A stretch of 64,000 nucleotides of DNA from Escarpia spicata (taxonomy: Eukaryota > Annelida > Polychaeta > Sabellida > Siboglinidae): contig OZ023205.1 in assembly GCA_963995525.1 (NCBI GenBank), positions 67,662,417 through 67,726,416 on the forward strand, read 5' to 3'. The position numbers and the translations under genes were made by a program. Under the pieces are notes generated by a model. That model saw only the letters and a list, made by a program, of their open reading frames with translations. It was not told the origin of the DNA and made no database searches. The stretch's first letter is position 1. Every line of letters begins with the position of its first letter. Positions 34,485 through 45,597 of the stretch are shown one piece after another.

Positions 34485-34542
34485 CTTGTTCTCCAGATGT
34501 TACTGTTTGCGCTGAGATATCTTCGTAAGAAGTCGTCGGAGG
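34485..34542 (-). CDS. Candidate exon B (upstream of SNAP47)
   Basis: Minus-strand 58-bp segment between TTTGCTTTGTGCAG| and ACAAG|GTAAAC, both strong sites. In the phase set by exon A (34676-34838) it encodes PPTTSYEDISAQTVTSGEQ and leaves one base. The next minus-strand acceptor that I recognise is that of SNAP47 at 30636, whose two leading bases AA complete this codon and put its ATG in frame. So exons A and B may be 5' exons of SNAP47 or of a separate gene. No domain recognised; the region is Ser/Thr-rich. Confidence 0.55.
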
Positions 34543-34675
34543 CTGCACAAAGCAAAGAGAAAACACGTCACTAAGCGAAATCCATGATACTAATTATTAA
34601 CGTAACAAGCACATAGCTTAACAACCCGTTTTTAAGATTCAGCGACATATAATGTCATATATATGTAGATATTAC

Positions 34676-34838
34676 CTCTGAAGTAGCATCGGCTGGGCGA
34701 ATGTCTCCTTGATGATTTGCATTCTTGTCCTTGACGTCTCTCCCAGAGCGTTTCAAGATGGCGACATGAGCGTTCGGTAGAAGAACGCCAGATTTCGCCT
34801 CTGTGCGGTGTCCTAGGGTATCGGGGAAAACCGTGGCA
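34676..34838 (-). CDS. Candidate exon A (upstream of SNAP47)
   Basis: Minus-strand 163-bp segment between TGTTTTTTACAG| and CAGAG|GTAATA. In one frame it encodes ATVFPDTLGHRTEAKSGVLL, PNAHVAILKRSGRDVKDKNA and NHQGDIRPADATSE, entering in phase 2 and leaving in phase 0, which suits exon B. A second frame is also open over the whole exon, so the coding frame is not certain. No domain recognised; hydrophilic and basic-rich. Confidence 0.55.
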
Positions 34839-35019
34839 CTGTAAAAAACAAAATGTAACGTGGTGTTATATTTGTGATGCACGTGTTATGACGACGGTTG
34901 TTCCTTAAAGCGTGGTTTTGTTTGTGAAATGTACATTATTTTATACTGTAATGTAATTTAATTTCCGACAAAAAACAAACCGAAGAGGTTATAAAGTCAA
35001 CGAAGTCAATGTTATTTAT

Positions 35020-35068
<49 letters not shown>

Positions 35069-35113
35069 CATATATATAATATATATATATATATATATGC
35101 ATATATATATATA
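35020..35113. repeat. (TA)n microsatellite
   Basis: Alternating TA with a few interruptions; the open frames across it (IYIYIY) are artefacts. Confidence 0.95.
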
Positions 35114-35114
35114 A

Positions 35115-35240
35115 TTAAACAGGGCATGGTGGCGGACTAGACATAACACCGGACTCTCATTTGACGAAAGTCGGCTTAGAATCCTCGTGCTGCTGTTTTG
35201 AAGCTCGGGCAGTGGTGCTTCACGTTGGCTCAGGTGTCTC
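35115..35240 (+). repeat. Possible tRNA-derived SINE head
   Basis: GGCATGGTGGCGGACTAGAC resembles a Leu/Ser-type tRNA start with A box, and GGCTTAGAATCC about 50 bp later a degenerate B box. It is followed by unclassified sequence. Cloverleaf folding is poor, so it is not called as a tRNA gene. Confidence 0.35.
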
Positions 35241-35508
35241 AGTGCCATTACCACAGAGAGCGGTGGATATGAGTGATCGAATAATGTTCACTGTGTTGCA
35301 GTAATTACAGCGTGGCTGAATGCTCCTCGAAGAAGTCGAGGTGGTGTTTGAGTGAATAGTTCTACCGGAGTATTGCAGAATGTTTTGAGCAGTATCTGAT
35401 ATGTAAAGATAACGAGCTATATAAGAACTTCCCTTAAATTTGAGTTTACCAAAACGAATTTCTTTGGGAGTTTAAATGATATCCGGATAATTCGCCAGAT
35501 GAGCTTAC

Positions 35509-35558
35509 AGGAACTGTATGGGCGTGTGTGCAGAGCGAGAGGTCCACACGAACGACAT
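35509..35558 (-). CDS. Candidate first coding exon (X) preceding exons A and B
   Basis: On the minus strand an ATG at 35558 opens MSFVWTSRSAHTPIQF and two bases before CCT|GTAAGC, giving phase 2 as exon A needs. The context of the ATG is not strong and the base before GT is T, so this is a weak call. The surrounding 35.5-35.75 kb is CG-rich with CRE-like TGACGTC (35573) and CACGTG (35611), as a promoter would be. Confidence 0.25.
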
Positions 35559-35805
35559 CCGGGTCTTCGGTCTGACGTCGCGGTGTGTGACCACGTCCTG
35601 GTCACCGACACACGTGACTGTTGCTGACCTGGCGGGGTGACTTCCCCACTCTCCGACTGACCCGTTGAGCCGTCCGTCTGGCGACTGGTCAGTACGGTTC
35701 GACTCAGTGACGAAACGAGCTCGAAGAACAAAACCGATGAAAGGCTGGCGGCCAGACAGAGTCACTACAATGATACATCGTCGTTGTTGTTTGTTGGCAC
35801 TGATA

Positions 35806-36114
<309 letters not shown>

Positions 36115-36204
36115 ATTTTGAACAAACAACGAGTATCTGCGAGCGGGTTATAGTGTTTATGTAACGATGCTCTGTGTTTTCTAACATTTCCTAAATGTTA
36201 TTAT

Positions 36205-36501
36205 CACGACTCATATATAATACAAAAACTTAAAGATTGTTGTTACGAAATACACCTAAAAGACTGTGGTTTGACAACAGTAGAAACCAGGAGTTTAAGA
36301 GGAGATCAGATAGAAGTTTTTAAAATATTGAATGTTTATGAAAATATTGACAGACATTTGTTTTTCTCAGTTAAGAAAGATAGGAGGACTAGGGTCGATG
36401 AAATTACATTAGCGAAGGAGCAGTGTATATTAGATATAAGAAAGATCTAACTTTCATAAAGAACTGTAAATGATTGGAACAGATTATCTGCTGATTGTGT
36501 G
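36205..36501 (+). pseudogene. CR1-like LINE, C-terminal end of the polymerase ORF (left part)
   Basis: The plus strand encodes YEIHLKDCGLTTVETRSLRG, DQIEVFKILNVYENIDRHLF, RRTRVDEITLAKEQC and TVNDWNRLSADCV, the conserved tail of CR1-like polymerase ORFs, with one stop near 36447. The frame is cut after GTG at 36501 by the large palindrome and resumes at 44109. Confidence 0.88.
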
Positions 36502-36717
36502 GTAGTAATATAGGTGGTGTACGAGTTACGTTATCCGTTTTCCGTTGAGGAAGAGGAAAAGTAGTTCCGGCTCCCATGTTAAAAGATAGGGAAATACCCG
36601 GATGTTGCTCCTTACTCCAACCAACGGAAAACGGAGAGATTATGCAAATGAGCTCGCCTCATTTGCATACATGACCTTATATAGGCATTGTGTGTGTGGC
36701 CAGTTAGTTCCTCGGGT

Positions 36718-36905
36718 TAAAGGATAGGGAATTTCCACCATGTTAAAGCATAGGGATTTTACCCATGTTAAAGGATAGGGAATTGCTACCATGTTAAAGC
36801 ATAGGAGCTATTATCGCAAAGGTATCCGACCGCTTTTTGAATTTTTATCCATTTTAAAGCATAGGGAATTTTTATCCATGTTAAAGCATAGGAGCTATTA
36901 TCGTA
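36718..36905. repeat. Short-period repeat in left arm (CATGTTAAAGCATAGGGAATT)
   Basis: Variants of CATGTTAAAGCATAGGGAAT recur about six to eight times, mirrored in the right arm at 43665-43900. Part of the subterminal structure of the palindrome. Confidence 0.85.
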
Positions 36906-37199
36906 AAGGTATGCGACCACTTTTTGAATAAAATAAAATATACCGAACAGTATTTGAATATGTCACACACGAGATTGCTTGGCCCGTAGGCCGAGGCTCC
37001 GCCAAGGGATCGAGCCCTTATTTGGATGACGATGACATGACGAAAATGTGGTGTTATAATGAGGCGTAATTTAAAATAAAAGGATTATAAATTCAACGGA
37101 GACCGTTTTATCTGAAGTAATGTATACGAAATGTATATTACATATAGGACTATGTTATATCAGAGCCTATAGCCTCGTTTTTTCGAACAATGCGACCAT

Positions 37200-38055
37200 T
37201 TTGGAATTAGACCTTTGGTGTCTCTTATAAAACTATAAACTGCTATGCTCCATAATTTTGTACGCGAAGTGATTTGGTCAAACAGGTAGTGCTTTGGTTA
37301 GACCTTGTTTTGAACTTGCGCGTATGTAATCCTTTCATATGGCGTCATGATGCAGTGACGTCATTAAACTATAAACTGCTACGTGCCGTAATTTTGTACG
37401 CGAGGTGATTTGGTGAAACAGGTAGTGCTTTGGTTAGACCTTGTATTGAACTTGCGCGTGTGTAATGTAATCCCTTCATATGACGTCATGGTCAGTGAGT
37501 GACGTCATGGTACGCGCAGTAATTATATACATGATGTGAGTTGGTCAAGCAGGTAGTGATTTGGTTAGCCAGCGTTTTGAACTTGCGCGTATGTAATGTA
37601 ATCCTTTCATGTGACGTCATGATGCAGTGACGTCATTAAAATATAAACTGCTACGCGCCGTAATTTTGTACGCGGGGTGATTTGGTCAAACAGGTAGTGC
37701 TTTGGTTATACCTTGTATTGAACTTGCGCGTGTGTAATGTAATCCCTTCATGTGACATCATGGTCAGTGAGTGACGTCGTGGTACGCGCAGTAATTATAT
37801 ACATGATGTGAGTTGGTCAAGCAGGTAGTGATTTGGTTAGCCAGCGTTTTGAACTTGCGCGTATGTAATGTAATCCTTTCATGTGACGTCATGGTGCAGT
37901 GACGTCATTAAACTATAAACTGCTACGCGCCGTAATTTTGTATGCGAGATGATTTGGTGAAACAGGTAGTGCTTTGGTTAGACCTTGTATTGAACTTGCG
38001 CGTATGTAATGTAATCCCTTCATGTGACGTCATGATGCAGTGACGTCATTAGGGA
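37200..38055. repeat. ~140-150-bp subterminal tandem array, left arm
   Basis: Units with ATAAACTGCTACGCGCCGTA, AACAGGTAGTGCTTTGGTTA and GACGTCATGATGCAGTGACG are repeated about five to six times here. The right arm (42980-43265) has only about two units. Each unit carries CRE-like TGACGTCA motifs. Confidence 0.85.
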
Positions 38056-39187
38056 ATTTTCTCCATGTTAAAGGTTTGAGCTGTTATCGTAAAGGTATGC
38101 GACCACTTTTTTTTAGCATAGGGAATTTTCACCATGTTAAAGCATAGGACATTTTTATCCATACCATCATTTGATGTTATGATCAGTGACGTTATAGCGA
38201 GTGAAAAATTTCCCTCTTAACCGGTATAAACTGGTATGAACTCGTAATGAAATGATGAATGCTCTGTGACTGTGTGTTGGAAGAACATCTCGATATTCGG
38301 CCCGTGATAAAACATATCAGATACCAGTATTTGTCATACGAGATTTGTACTTACCAGCCGTATCACAATTGATAGCCTGTTTGTTAACTGTTTTTAAGGG
38401 GTATTCCCTGTTCAAATCTCATCTATTTTCCTCGTTGTTATTATTAATGAAGTAAACACAATCGACACGCTATGCGCGATGTACTATCGGCGAGCCACGT
38501 TGTCAACTCAGTGCCAGTGGCCTTGACACTAAAGTCGGCAAACCTCTTTTTCGAAACAGGCGCTTAACAAAGTGAAGCTTTATGATAGAACAATAGACCA
38601 GTGTATTAGCTATCGTTTGTAAGAACTATATCGAACACCAGTATAAATCAGTATAATTCAAACAAAACTGATAACGAATGCTCTATAATACTATATGTTC
38701 GAAGAACAATAGACTAGTGTTGTTATTATTATTATATTAGGTAGTAATTAAATTCGTGTCTCTTATAAAACCCGTACTCGAGTCGTGTCTGGACTTGTTT
38801 GTTTGTCGCGGGCCTGAACGTGTGCACCCTGTATGACATTATTAAACTATACATTGCTACGCATAGTAATTGTATGCGTGATGCGAGTTGGTCAATCAGG
38901 TAGTGATTTGGTTATCCATTGTTTTGTGCTTTTGCACTTGAATATAACTCACATCATGGGGCGTTATGGTCAGTGACGTTGTGTTACCGCGAGTGAAAAA
39001 TTCCCCTGTAAAATATCATTCTAGAAGTTTGTATTAGCTATCGTTTGTAAGAACTATATCGAACACAGACTATAAACAAACCGGTATAAGCCTTTGAACT
39101 ATAACATTAGCTAACATACGACATTTGTACTTACCCGACTTTGCAGCAATACCGTTATAGTTAACACTCTTTTGTGAGAATGTGGTT

Positions 39188-39203
39188 GGCTCTGAAAAGA
39201 ACC
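39188..39203 (-). promoter_or_regulatory. Histone-type 3' stem-loop, left arm copy 2
   Basis: The minus strand reads GGTTCTTTTCAGAGCC: six-base stem with a TTTC loop, as in replication-dependent histone mRNAs (consensus GGYYCTTTTCAGRRCC). It is preceded by A-rich AAAC and followed by AACCACA and, about 15 bases on, a purine-rich ACAAAAGAG that could act as a U7-type element. Confidence 0.65.
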
Positions 39204-39241
39204 GTTTAAAATAAACCTTAAAAACAATAGCAAAGATGATT

Positions 39242-39257
39242 GGTTCTGAAAAGAACC
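39242..39257 (-). promoter_or_regulatory. Histone-type 3' stem-loop, left arm copy 1
   Basis: The minus strand reads GGTTCTTTTCAGAACC, a perfect stem with a TTTC loop, 54 bp upstream (minus sense) of the second copy. The two lie in a ~55-bp duplication. Confidence 0.65.
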
Positions 39258-39477
39258 GTTTAAATTAGATTAAATCTTTAAAAACAACAATAAATTCGCA
39301 AACTTCACACGTATTGGCTTTTCATATGCAGAGGCGGTCAGAGGGCCGCAGGCCGTTGTCAATAAGACAGCGGGATTGACCCCCCATTACGTTCGGGGAG
39401 GCCTTTCCCCTGCTACCAACGACGGACTGTCGGAACCAGAACGAATAAAACAAGCCACCTGGTAATGTGTATAATTT

Positions 39478-39487
39478 CTTTTTATAG
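39478..39487 (-). promoter_or_regulatory. TATA box, left arm
   Basis: CTATAAAAAG on the minus strand, about 220 bp upstream of the stem-loops at 39257-39188. Mirror image of 41589-41598. Confidence 0.55.
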
Positions 39488-40018
39488 CAGTTAGACGGAA
39501 CATAAAAGTCACTTGGGCGTGCCGAAACATCACGGATTGTAGAAAATTGAAAAGCACGGACTGCTGAGTAGAATGTACACAAGCGTGGACTGCAGAGTAA
39601 AATAATAACCTGACATTGGTAACTGAAAATGGACTTGTAGAGATATACATAGAGCCAATTTGAATACAATGAATAAAGACTGGTTGACTATTTTGTTAGA
39701 CGCACATCTTAAACTAGCCGAAGTGACATCCGAACAGTTGTGTAATATAAATACTTGGTTGCAAGACTCCGTTTCGAAACATTATGAAACAAATGGTTCT
39801 GACAATAATGGGGGGTGACCTGTAAAGAACTTTCTTTTGTGCTGTATACGTTTAAACTTTGCAAAACTCTGTATCAATGTCTAGTCTCTGATTCTTGCAG
39901 TTGTGGAGCTTGACATGTAAATACGTTTGTGTTGTAATAAAATGTGCAAATCTTATCTTGCGTCTTTTTTCGTGTCTTACACTTCACAAGTAAAGATACT
40001 CGTCTAAGTCCCGATTAA

Positions 40019-40864
40019 CAAATCACTCACTCACTCACTCACTCACTCACACAAGCCCTCACGCTTTCACTCACACAAGTCCTTGAAACACTAAACTTAG
40101 CTGAACACGTGGCACGAATTGAACTCAGACCAACTAGTTGTATAAAAACGAAACACTAAATTTAACGGGTTATTGCGTGAGATTCCCTCAAAAAGGAGCA
40201 AATAGACAACTCACTCACTCACTCACTCACTCACTCACTCACTCACTCACTCACTCACTCACTCACTCACTCATCCTTCGTGTCTTTTCACTCACTCACT
40301 CATTCACTCATCCTTCGTGTCTGTTCACTCACTCACTCATCCTTCGTGTCTGTTCACTCACTCACTCACTCACTCAGTGAGTGAGTCGGCCAGTGAGTGA
40401 TTGAGTGAGTGAGTGAACAGACACGATGGATGAGTGATTGAGTGAGTGAGTGAGTGAGTGCGTGAGTGAGAGAGTGAGTTAGTGAGTGAGTGAGTGAACA
40501 GACACGAAGAGTGAGTGAGTGAGTGAGTGAGTGAGTGAGTGAGTGAGTGAGTGAGTGAGTGAGTGAGTGAGTGAGTGAGTGAGTGAGTGAGTGAGTGAGT
40601 GAGTGAGTGAGTGAGTGAACAGACACGAAGGATGAGTGAGTGAGTGAGTGAGTGAGTGAGTGAGTGGGTGTGTGGGTGTGTGGGTGGGTGGGTGGTTGGG
40701 TGTGTGAGTGAGTGAACAGACACGAAGGATGAGTGAGTGAGTGAGTGAGTGAGTGAGTGAGTGAGTGAGTGAGTGAGTGAGTGAGTGAGTGAGTGAGTGA
40801 GTGAGTGAGTGAGTGAGTGAGTGAGTGAGTGAGTGAGTGAGTGAGTGAGTGAGCGAGCGAGTGA
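40019..40864. repeat. TCAC/GTGA tetranucleotide blocks at the palindrome centre
   Basis: TCAC repeats at 40021-40050 and 40204-40272 switch to GTGA at 40376-40378 and continue to about 40864. They are interrupted by short strings ATCCTTCGTGTCTGTTCA / TGAACAGACACGAAGGAT in mirror orientation. The sign change at 40377 is the local dyad. Long frames (SLTHSLTH) are artefacts. Confidence 0.95.
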
Positions 40865-41588
40865 GTGAGTTGTCTATTTGCTCCCTTTTGAGGGAATCTC
40901 ACGCAATAACCCGTTAAGTTTAGTGTTTCGTTTATACAATTAGTTGATCTGAGTTCAATTCGTGCCACGTGTTCAGCTAAGTTTAGTGTTTCAAGGACTT
41001 GTGTGAATGAATGCGTGAGGGCTTGTGTGTGTGAGTGAGTGATTTGTTAATCGGGACTTAGACGAGTATCTTTACTTGTGAAGTGTAAGACACGAAAAAA
41101 GACGCAAGATAAGGTTTGCACATTTTATTACAACACAAACGTATTTACATGTCACGCTCCATAACTGCAAGAATCAGAGACTAGACATTGATACAGAGTC
41201 TTGCAAAGTTTAAACGTATACAGCACAAAAGAAAGTTCTTTACAGGTCACCCCCCATTATTGTCAGAACCATTTGTTTCATAATGTTTCACCACTGTTTC
41301 GAAACGGAGTCTTGCAACCAAGTATTTATATTACACAACTGTTCGGATGTCACTTCGGCTAGTTTAAGATGTGCGTCTAACAAAATAGTCAACCAGTCTT
41401 TATTCATTGTAGTCAAGTTGGCTCTATGTATATCTCTACGAGTCCATTTTCAGTTACCAATGTCAGGTTATTATTTTACTCTGCAGTCCACGCTTGTGTA
41501 CATTCTACTCAGCAGTCCGTGCTTTTCAATTTTCTACAATCCGTGATGTTTCGGCACGCCCAAGTGACCTTTATGTTCCGTCTAACTG

Positions 41589-41598
41589 CTATAAAAAG
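41589..41598 (+). promoter_or_regulatory. TATA box, right arm
   Basis: CTATAAAAAG on the plus strand, about 225 bp upstream of the histone-type stem-loop at 41824. If used, a transcript of roughly 200 nt would run through 41620-41900; it contains no recognisable protein. Confidence 0.55.
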
Positions 41599-41823
41599 AA
41601 ATTATACACATTACCAGGTGGCTTGTTTTATTCGTTCTGGTTCTGACAGACCGTCGTTGGTAGCAGGGTAAAGGCCTCCCCGAACGTGATGGGGGTCAAT
41701 CCCGCTGTCTTATTGACAACGCCTGCGGCCCTCTGACTGCCTCTGCATATGCCATATGAAAAGCCAATACGTGTGAAGTTTGCGAATTTATTGTTGTTTT
41801 TTAAGATTTAATCTAATTTAAAC

Positions 41824-41839
41824 GGTTCTTTTCAGAACC
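41824..41839 (+). promoter_or_regulatory. Histone-type 3' stem-loop, right arm copy 1
   Basis: GGTTCTTTTCAGAACC on the plus strand; perfect six-base stem, TTTC loop, preceded by TTTAAAC. Confidence 0.65.
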
Positions 41840-41878
41840 AATCATCTTTGCTATTGTTTTTTAAGGTTTAATTTATAC

Positions 41879-41894
41879 GGTTCTTTTCAGAGCC
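41879..41894 (+). promoter_or_regulatory. Histone-type 3' stem-loop, right arm copy 2
   Basis: GGTTCTTTTCAGAGCC on the plus strand, followed by AACCACATTCTCACAAAAGAG, which provides a purine-rich stretch at the distance of a histone downstream element. Confidence 0.65.
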
Positions 41895-42979
41895 AACCAC
41901 ATTCTCACAAAAGAGTGTTAACTATAACGGTATTGCTACAAAGTCGGGTAAGTACAAATGTCGTATGTTAGCTAATATTATAATTCAAAGGCTTATACCG
42001 GTTTGTTTATAGTCTGTGTTCGATATAGTTCTTACAAACGATAGCTAATACAAACTTCTAGAATGATATTTTACAGGGGAATTTTTCACTCGCTGTAACA
42101 CAACGTCACTGACCATAACGCCCCATGGTGTGGGTTATATTCAAGTGCAAAAGCACAAAACAATGGCTAACCAAATCACTACCTCCTTGACCAACTCGCA
42201 TCACGCATACAATTACTATGCGTAGCAACGTGTACTTTAATAATGTCATACAGGGTGCACACGTTCAGGCCCGCGACAAACAAACAAGTCCAGACACGTC
42301 TCGAGTACGGGTTTTATTAGAGACACGAATTTAATTACTACCTAATATAATACTAATAACACTAGTATATTGTTCTTCGAACATACAGAGCATTCGTTAT
42401 CAGTTTTGTTTGAATTATACTGATTTATACTGGTGTTCGATATAGTTCTTACAAACGATAGCTAATACACTAGTCTATTGTTCTAGCTATCATAAAGCTT
42501 CACTTTGTTAAGCGGCTGTTTCGAAAAAGAGGTTTGCCGACTTTAGTGTCAAGGCCACTGGCACTGAGTTGACAACGTGGCTCGCCGATAGTACATCGCG
42601 CATAGCGTGTCGATTGTGTTTACTTCATTAATAATAACAACGAGGAAAATAGATGAGACTTGAACAGGGAATACCCCTTCAAAATAGTTAACAAACAGGC
42701 TATCAACTGTGATAAGGCTGGTAAGTACAAATCTCGTATGACAAATACTGGTATCTCGTATGTTTTATCACTGACACTGGCCGAATATCGAGATGTTCTT
42801 CCAACACACAGCCACAGAGCATTCATCATTACGAGTTCATACCAGTTTATACCGGTTAACAGGGAAATTTTTCACTCGCTATAACGTCACTGATCATAAC
42901 ATCAAATGATGGTATGGATAAAAATTCCCTATGCTTTAACATGGTGAAAATTCCCTATGCTAAAAAAAATTCCCTAATG

Positions 42980-43265
42980 ACGTCACTGCATCATGACGTC
43001 TCATGAAGGGATTACATTACAGACGCGCAAGTTCAATACAAGGTCTAACCAAAGCACTACCTGTTTGACCAAACCACCTCGCGTACAAAATTACGGCGCG
43101 TAGCAGTTTATAGTTTAATGACGTCACTGCATCATGACGTCACATGAAAGGATTACATTACATACGCGCAAGTTCAAAACAAGGTCTAACCAAAGCACTA
43201 CCTGTTTGACCAAATCACCTCGCGTACAAAATTACGGCGCGTAGCAGTTTATAGTTTAATGACGT
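42980..43265. repeat. ~140-150-bp subterminal tandem array, right arm (about two units)
   Basis: Inverted counterpart of 37200-38055 with fewer units: GGCGCGTAGCAGTTTATAGT and TAACCAAAGCACTACCTGTT occur twice. Confidence 0.85.
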
Positions 43266-44108
43266 CATACAGGGTGCGCGCGCTCGCACTCGCATCAAAC
43301 AAACATATCCACGCCTCGAGTACGGGTTTTATAAGAGACACCAAAGGTATAATTCCAAAATGGTCGCACTGTTCGAAAAATCGAGGCTATAGGCTCTGAT
43401 ATAACATAGTCATATATGTAATCTACATTTCGTATACATTATTTCAGATAAAACGGTCTTCGTTTAATTTATAATCTTTTTATTATAAATTACGCCTTAT
43501 TATAACACCACATTTTCGACATGTCATCGTCAACCAAATAAGGGCCCGATCCCTTGGCGGAGCCTCCGCCTACGGGCCAAGCAATCTTGTATGTGACATA
43601 TTCAAATACTGTTCGGTATGTTATTTTATTCAAAAAATGGTCGCATACCTTTACGATAATAGCTCCTATGCTTTAACATGGATGAAAATTCCCTATCCTT
43701 TAACATGGAGAAAATTCCCTATCTCTTAACATGGATAAAAATTCCCTATGCTTTAACATGGATACAAATTCAAAAAGCGGTCGGATACGTTTGCGATAAT
43801 AGCTTCTATGCTTTAACATGGTACAAATTCCCTATCCTTTAACATGGGTAAAAATCCCTATGCATTAACATGGTGAAAATTCCCTATCCTTTAACCCGAG
43901 GAACTAACTGGCCACGCACACAATGCCTATATAAGGTCATTTATGCAAATGAGGCGAGCTCATTTGCATAATCTCTCCGTTTTCCGTTGGTTGGAGTAAA
44001 GAGCAACATCCGGGTATTTCCCTATCTTTTAACATGGGAGCCGGAACTACTTTTCCTCTTCCTCAACGGAAAAGGATACCGTAACTCGTACACCACCTAT
44101 ATTACTAC

Positions 44109-44280
44109 TCTTGTAGCATGAATATGTTTTAAAATAAAATCGACACATACCTCAGAAGGGCGGGATACACGTAGATAAAAAGGGTTGGACTCTCGATAAA
44201 TCAAAAGGCTTCCTTGTCCACCTGTCATCTAGAGTTAATTCTCTGGGTGGCAATATTGTTAAATCTTCTTAAATACCGTC
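44109..44280 (+). pseudogene. CR1-like LINE, end of ORF and 3' UTR (right part)
   Basis: Resumes in frame at TCT (44109) with SCSMNMF, a stop, then NKIDTYLRRAGYT and a stop. The 3' UTR (AAAAGGGTTGGACTCTCGAT ... CTTCCTTGTCCACCTGTCAT) is shared with 28190-28320. It proves that the palindrome inserted into this LINE. Confidence 0.88.
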
Positions 44281-44498
44281 ATCTACCAAGGTATCTCATC
44301 AGGTGACGGGCATTTTTGCTAGTAGTTTAGTAATACTTGTGACGTATTAAATTCGTTTGAAACTGTGCATAACATCGTTTGTATAGGGTGCCTCTACTGG
44401 AAAACGGGCGTTCTGTACGTTTCAATATATACTAAATAAACGGCTATAATTTGTATCGACATGTCTTAATTGGTATGCTATGAATGTGTCGTCATTAC
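44281..44498. other. No recognised feature
   Basis: Unannotated AT-rich DNA. Confidence 0.4.
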
Positions 44499-44573
44499 CC
44501 TCCTCCGTGTCCCACACGTCCAGGATGAGGCTGGCTTCGCTACTGGTCCTCCATTTTTGGAAGATGTATATGC
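44499..44573 (-). CDS. Candidate 75-bp exon (minus strand)
   Basis: Between CACGCATTGTAG| and GGAGG|GTAATG. Two frames are open: one reads (G)IYIFQKWRTSSEASLILD-VWDTEE, the other AYTSSKNGGPVAKPASSW-TCGTRRR. The length is a multiple of three. It could belong to the gene whose candidate first exon is at 48646-48696. No domain recognised. Confidence 0.35.
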
Positions 44574-45431
<858 letters not shown>

Positions 45432-45461
45432 GGGTATGTGTTGATGGGCGTGCATATGTGC

Positions 45462-45554
45462 TTATGTATGTATGTATGTATGTATGTATATATATATATA
45501 TATATACATATAATTTTGTATATATATATATATATATAATTTATATATATATAA

Positions 45555-45597
<43 letters not shown>
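45462..45597. repeat. (TGTA)n then (TA)n microsatellite
   Basis: TGTATGTATGTATG followed by alternating TA with AATT interruptions. Confidence 0.95.

Larger units (their letters stand above)
36502..44108. mobile_element. 7.6-kb palindromic (foldback-like) element
   Basis: The left arm (36502-40213) and right arm (40865-44108) are inverted copies with high identity along most of their length. Termini read GTAGTAATATAGGTGGTGTA outward-in on both sides. Matches include the mirror-image copies of ATGCAAATGAGCTCGCCTC / GAGGCGAGCTCATTTGCAT (36643 and 43948), and the 39.3-39.7 kb region versus 41.4-41.75 kb. The arms differ in length because tandem blocks have different copy numbers. The centre (40214-40864) is TCAC/GTGA repeats. 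It interrupts a LINE reading frame between adjacent codons; no clear target duplication (a TA duplication is possible but not provable). No transposase or other protein recognised; it behaves like a non-autonomous foldback element. Confidence 0.9.

Noticed and set aside
36960..37015. tRNA-like sequence with GGGATCGAGCCC
   Set aside because: It forms a simple hairpin (CTTGGCCCGTAGGCC...CCGCCAAG) and not a cloverleaf; part of the palindrome arm.
39322..39669. 115-codon minus-strand frame and its mirror at 41426-41671 as a protein of the palindrome
   Set aside because: No domain, different lengths and differing residues in the two arms; more likely the promoter and non-coding part before the stem-loops.
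40138..40968. SLTHS-type frames around the palindrome centre
   Set aside because: TCAC/GTGA repeats only.
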